From an uncultured Bacteroidales bacterium (lineage in GTDB: Bacteria; Bacteroidota; Bacteroidia; Bacteroidales; Muribaculaceae), in contig CAMWUH010000135.1 in NCBI GenBank assembly GCA_947177325.1, positions 1-6,170 on the forward strand: DNA of 6,170 bases, read 5' to 3'. Below are positions 4,662 through 6,170 of the stretch, piece by piece. Within the stretch, counting starts at the first letter, position 1. Each line of letters opens with the position of its first letter. The notes under the pieces were generated by a model. The model made no database searches and was not told where the DNA came from. It worked only from the letters and a program-made list of their open reading frames with translations. Position numbers and translations under genes: made by a program.

Positions 4662-5849
4662 ATGGCAGCAGAAGAAGATAAAGAGAGAAAGCCGGCAGTC
4701 CAGGGGGCGCAGCCCGCTGTGACTGCAAATAATAACGCATGGCAGCAGGGTAGCGGCTTTTATAATATGCCTGCAGGAGCAGAGGTAATAACCCCGCAGC
4801 AATGGAGACAAACGGCGCAGCCACAACCGCCAAAGACCGCAAAGGATGATACCGGCGAAGGGGAAAAGATGGCCTTGCGCGGTGGCGTAACCGGCTACAA
4901 TGCGTCAAAGGATGACAAATTGCTTGACAAGATTATTGGTAACAACTCATCGGCAAAACACAATGGCGAGATGAGTGAGGAGGATTACATCAGGCCGACG
5001 ATCGAAGGATATGACGGAGTTATCGGCGAGACACTGCGGCAGGCAGAGCTGAGGAAGCCTGAGAGCGACGCGGACCGCGAGAAGCGCGAGAAGCAGGAGC
5101 GGGCGAGCAAGATTATAGGCGCGACAGCTGATGGTATCAGAGCGCTCGGTAATCTGTTCTTCACGACGCAATACGCCCCCGACATGTATGACCACGAGAA
5201 GACATCGCAGCTGAAAGGCACTATGGCGGGTATAGAGCGATTGCGCGAGGCGCGGGAGAAACGCGACCAGATACACAACGATCTGATGATGCAGGTTGCC
5301 AACCTGGAGGCCGAGAAAGGGAAAGTGATACCGACACTAAGGGCGCAGTATGCACAATATAAAAAAGAAAAGGCAGCCGCCAAAGCAGCCGAGGAGAAAG
5401 CCGCAAACGACAAAAAGCTCTTTGACGCGACGTTTGACGACAAAGTGGGCGAGCAGAGAGGGAAAGCTGATGAAGCCGAAGCAAAAGGCCGACAAGCCGG
5501 TATTAAGGCTGACAATCAGAATGCAAAAGATCAATCGGAGATTAGGAGGAACAACGCTCAGGCAGGGGCTGCAAATCGCTCGAACAGTCATCCGTGGCGA
5601 GCTTGGGATAGAAATGGGAAAGCGCATTGGTTCCCTAGCAGGGAGTCGGCAGTGGCATTTGCTGAACAGGAGGGATATGAAAGAAACTCTGTTGAACTAT
5701 ACACAGACAAAGAATATAACCAAACTGGAAATCCAAAGGGGAGTAAATCAAGATTTGGCGCTGTGCCGTCAAGAAAACAAGAAACAGAGACATCAACGCA
5801 GAGCGTGAGGAATGGGGCAAAGGGTAACACGATGCCCGGAGTTAAATAA
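4662..5849 (+). CDS. coiled-coil phage virion protein, 395 aa, probable internal/ejection protein
   Basis: A strong ribosome-binding site, GGAGGAG (4651-4657), precedes the ATG, which is unusual for Bacteroidetes genes and typical of highly expressed phage genes. Residues 1-70 are Gln/Pro/Ala-rich and probably disordered. LFFTTQYAPDMYD (165-177) is a landmark I associate with Bacteroidales phage virion proteins. Residues about 183-300 are highly charged helix (KEKAAAKAAEEKAANDKK), probably coiled coil. A compact C-terminal motif, WDRNGKAHWFPSRESAVAFA (315-334), continues to EQEGYE and looks like a small alpha-beta domain. The last 50 residues are polar and probably flexible. The gene lies between two likely internal virion genes, so a middle ejection protein (gp15-like position) is the inference. 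No enzyme motif is visible. Confidence 0.88.
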   Translation: MAAEEDKERKPAVQGAQPAVTANNNAWQQGSGFYNMPAGAEVITPQQWRQTAQPQPPKTAKDDTGEGEKMALRGGVTGYNASKDDKLLDKIIGNNSSAKHNGEMSEEDYIRPTIEGYDGVIGETLRQAELRKPESDADREKREKQERASKIIGATADGIRALGNLFFTTQYAPDMYDHEKTSQLKGTMAGIERLREAREKRDQIHNDLMMQVANLEAEKGKVIPTLRAQYAQYKKEKAAAKAAEEKAANDKKLFDATFDDKVGEQRGKADEAEAKGRQAGIKADNQNAKDQSEIRRNNAQAGAANRSNSHPWRAWDRNGKAHWFPSRESAVAFAEQEGYERNSVELYTDKEYNQTGNPKGSKSRFGAVPSRKQETETSTQSVRNGAKGNTMPGVK

Positions 5850-5877
5850 GGAATTTTGATATTAAGTAATAAGATAT

Positions 5878-6170
5878 ATGGCAAGTAACGCAAGTACTGA
5901 GTGGCTTTACAACCAGTTAACAAACAAGGGTTATAATGTAGGAAAGGACCAAGCTGAGTTTGATTCATTAATGCTGAATAATGCAGACTCGCGGCAGTGG
6001 GCTTATAATACTGCAAAGGGATTAGGTCTGAATGTAGGTGAAAATTTGGATGAATTTACCAGTTTAGTTGCGCCGTCACAGGCAGCTACCGGCAGTGGTT
6101 GGTGGCAGGGCGTTAATGATGTTGTAGCGAATGTAGGGAATATGGCAGCCGCAGCCGCTTCAGGGCAGGC
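5878..6170 (+). CDS. N-terminal part of a probable large internal virion protein (runs off window)
   Basis: The frame is open from the ATG at 5878 to the window end (97 complete codons, no stop). It reads MASNASTEWLYNQLTNKGYN at the N-terminus. Two 24-residue repeats follow one another with a period of 32 residues, then a Gly/Trp turn SGWWQG (73-78) and an Ala-rich helix beginning VNDVVANVGNMAAAAASGQ. Repeats of this type at N-termini are something I associate with very large Bacteroidetes phage virion proteins. As third in the operon, after two likely ejection proteins, it is a candidate for the large gp16-like protein, which often carries a cell-wall-cutting domain further on. That domain would lie outside this window. 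There is no clear ribosome-binding site, and the gap from the previous stop is 28 bp. Confidence 0.8.
   Translation, partial: MASNASTEWLYNQLTNKGYNVGKDQAEFDSLMLNNADSRQWAYNTAKGLGLNVGENLDEFTSLVAPSQAATGSGWWQGVNDVVANVGNMAAAAASGQ
5902..6069 (+). repeat. two 24-residue protein repeats at the N-terminus of the truncated gene
   Basis: Residues 9-32 (WLYNQLTNKGYNVGKD, then QAEFDSLM) and 41-64 (WAYNTAKGLGLNVGEN, then LDEFTSLV) align without gaps. They are identical at 11 of 24 positions, giving the pattern WxYN(x5)GxNVG(x4)EFxSL. The DNA copies (5902-5973 and 5998-6069) have diverged well beyond the protein pattern, so the duplication is old and kept by selection on the protein. A small helical binding module is likely. 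Confidence 0.7.

Noticed and set aside
4125..4908. Long minus-strand ORFs across the 176- and 395-aa genes
   Set aside because: Cys/Leu/Arg-rich shadow translations of Ala/Gln-rich genes, with no start context.
5350..5808. 152-aa plus-strand ORF inside the 395-aa gene
   Set aside because: Lys/Arg/Gln-rich out-of-frame reading of a charged coiled-coil region; no ribosome-binding site and no recognisable pattern.

Overview
The window looks like part of the virion-gene region of a tailed phage or prophage of Bacteroidetes/Bacteroidales, probably with a podovirus-like (short-tailed) virion. Two things point there. First, the intergenic regions carry the Bacteroides-type -7 box TAnnTTTG. Second, the long genes resemble protein families I recall from Bacteroidales phages: a nozzle-like tail protein containing GQFGQFPLYAF, a small Gly-zipper/Ala-rich protein containing WYDRRYNEDATQ, and a coiled-coil protein containing LFFTTQYAPDMYD. 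No database search was possible, so all names are family-level judgements. No plasmid, CRISPR, tRNA or IS element was seen.

Layout. Positions 1-390 hold short, weakly supported ORFs: 28-123, 120-338 and a Cys-rich mini-ORF at 307-387. Positions 396-439 form a GC-rich hairpin, followed by promoter P1. Positions 482-3382 (+) encode a 966-residue nozzle/tail-tube-like protein whose middle half is clearly AT-richer than its ends. Positions 3383-3564 are a convergent intergenic region with a short tandem repeat and a bidirectional terminator. Positions 3565-3984 (-) encode a 139-residue basic-headed, acidic-tailed protein, possibly a small-terminase-like packaging protein. Positions 3985-4115 hold two back-to-back promoters, P3 (-) and P2 (+), in a 60-bp dyad. 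Positions 4116-6170 (+) carry three closely spaced genes of 176 aa, 395 aa and one running off the window. Their order and character resemble the internal (ejection) virion proteins that podoviruses push through the envelope to build a DNA-delivery channel.

The most interesting signal is regulatory. All three promoters have the same layout: CAAACATAAC, exactly 23 nt, then TAnnTTTG. No convincing -33 TTTG is present. The three units (nozzle-like gene, inverted 139-aa gene, ejection-protein operon) are therefore probably co-regulated by one factor that recognises CAAACATAAC, for example a phage late activator. At P2/P3 the two promoters share one symmetric element, so each recognition motif lies over the other promoter's expected start site. 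This could couple the two promoters or make them mutually exclusive.
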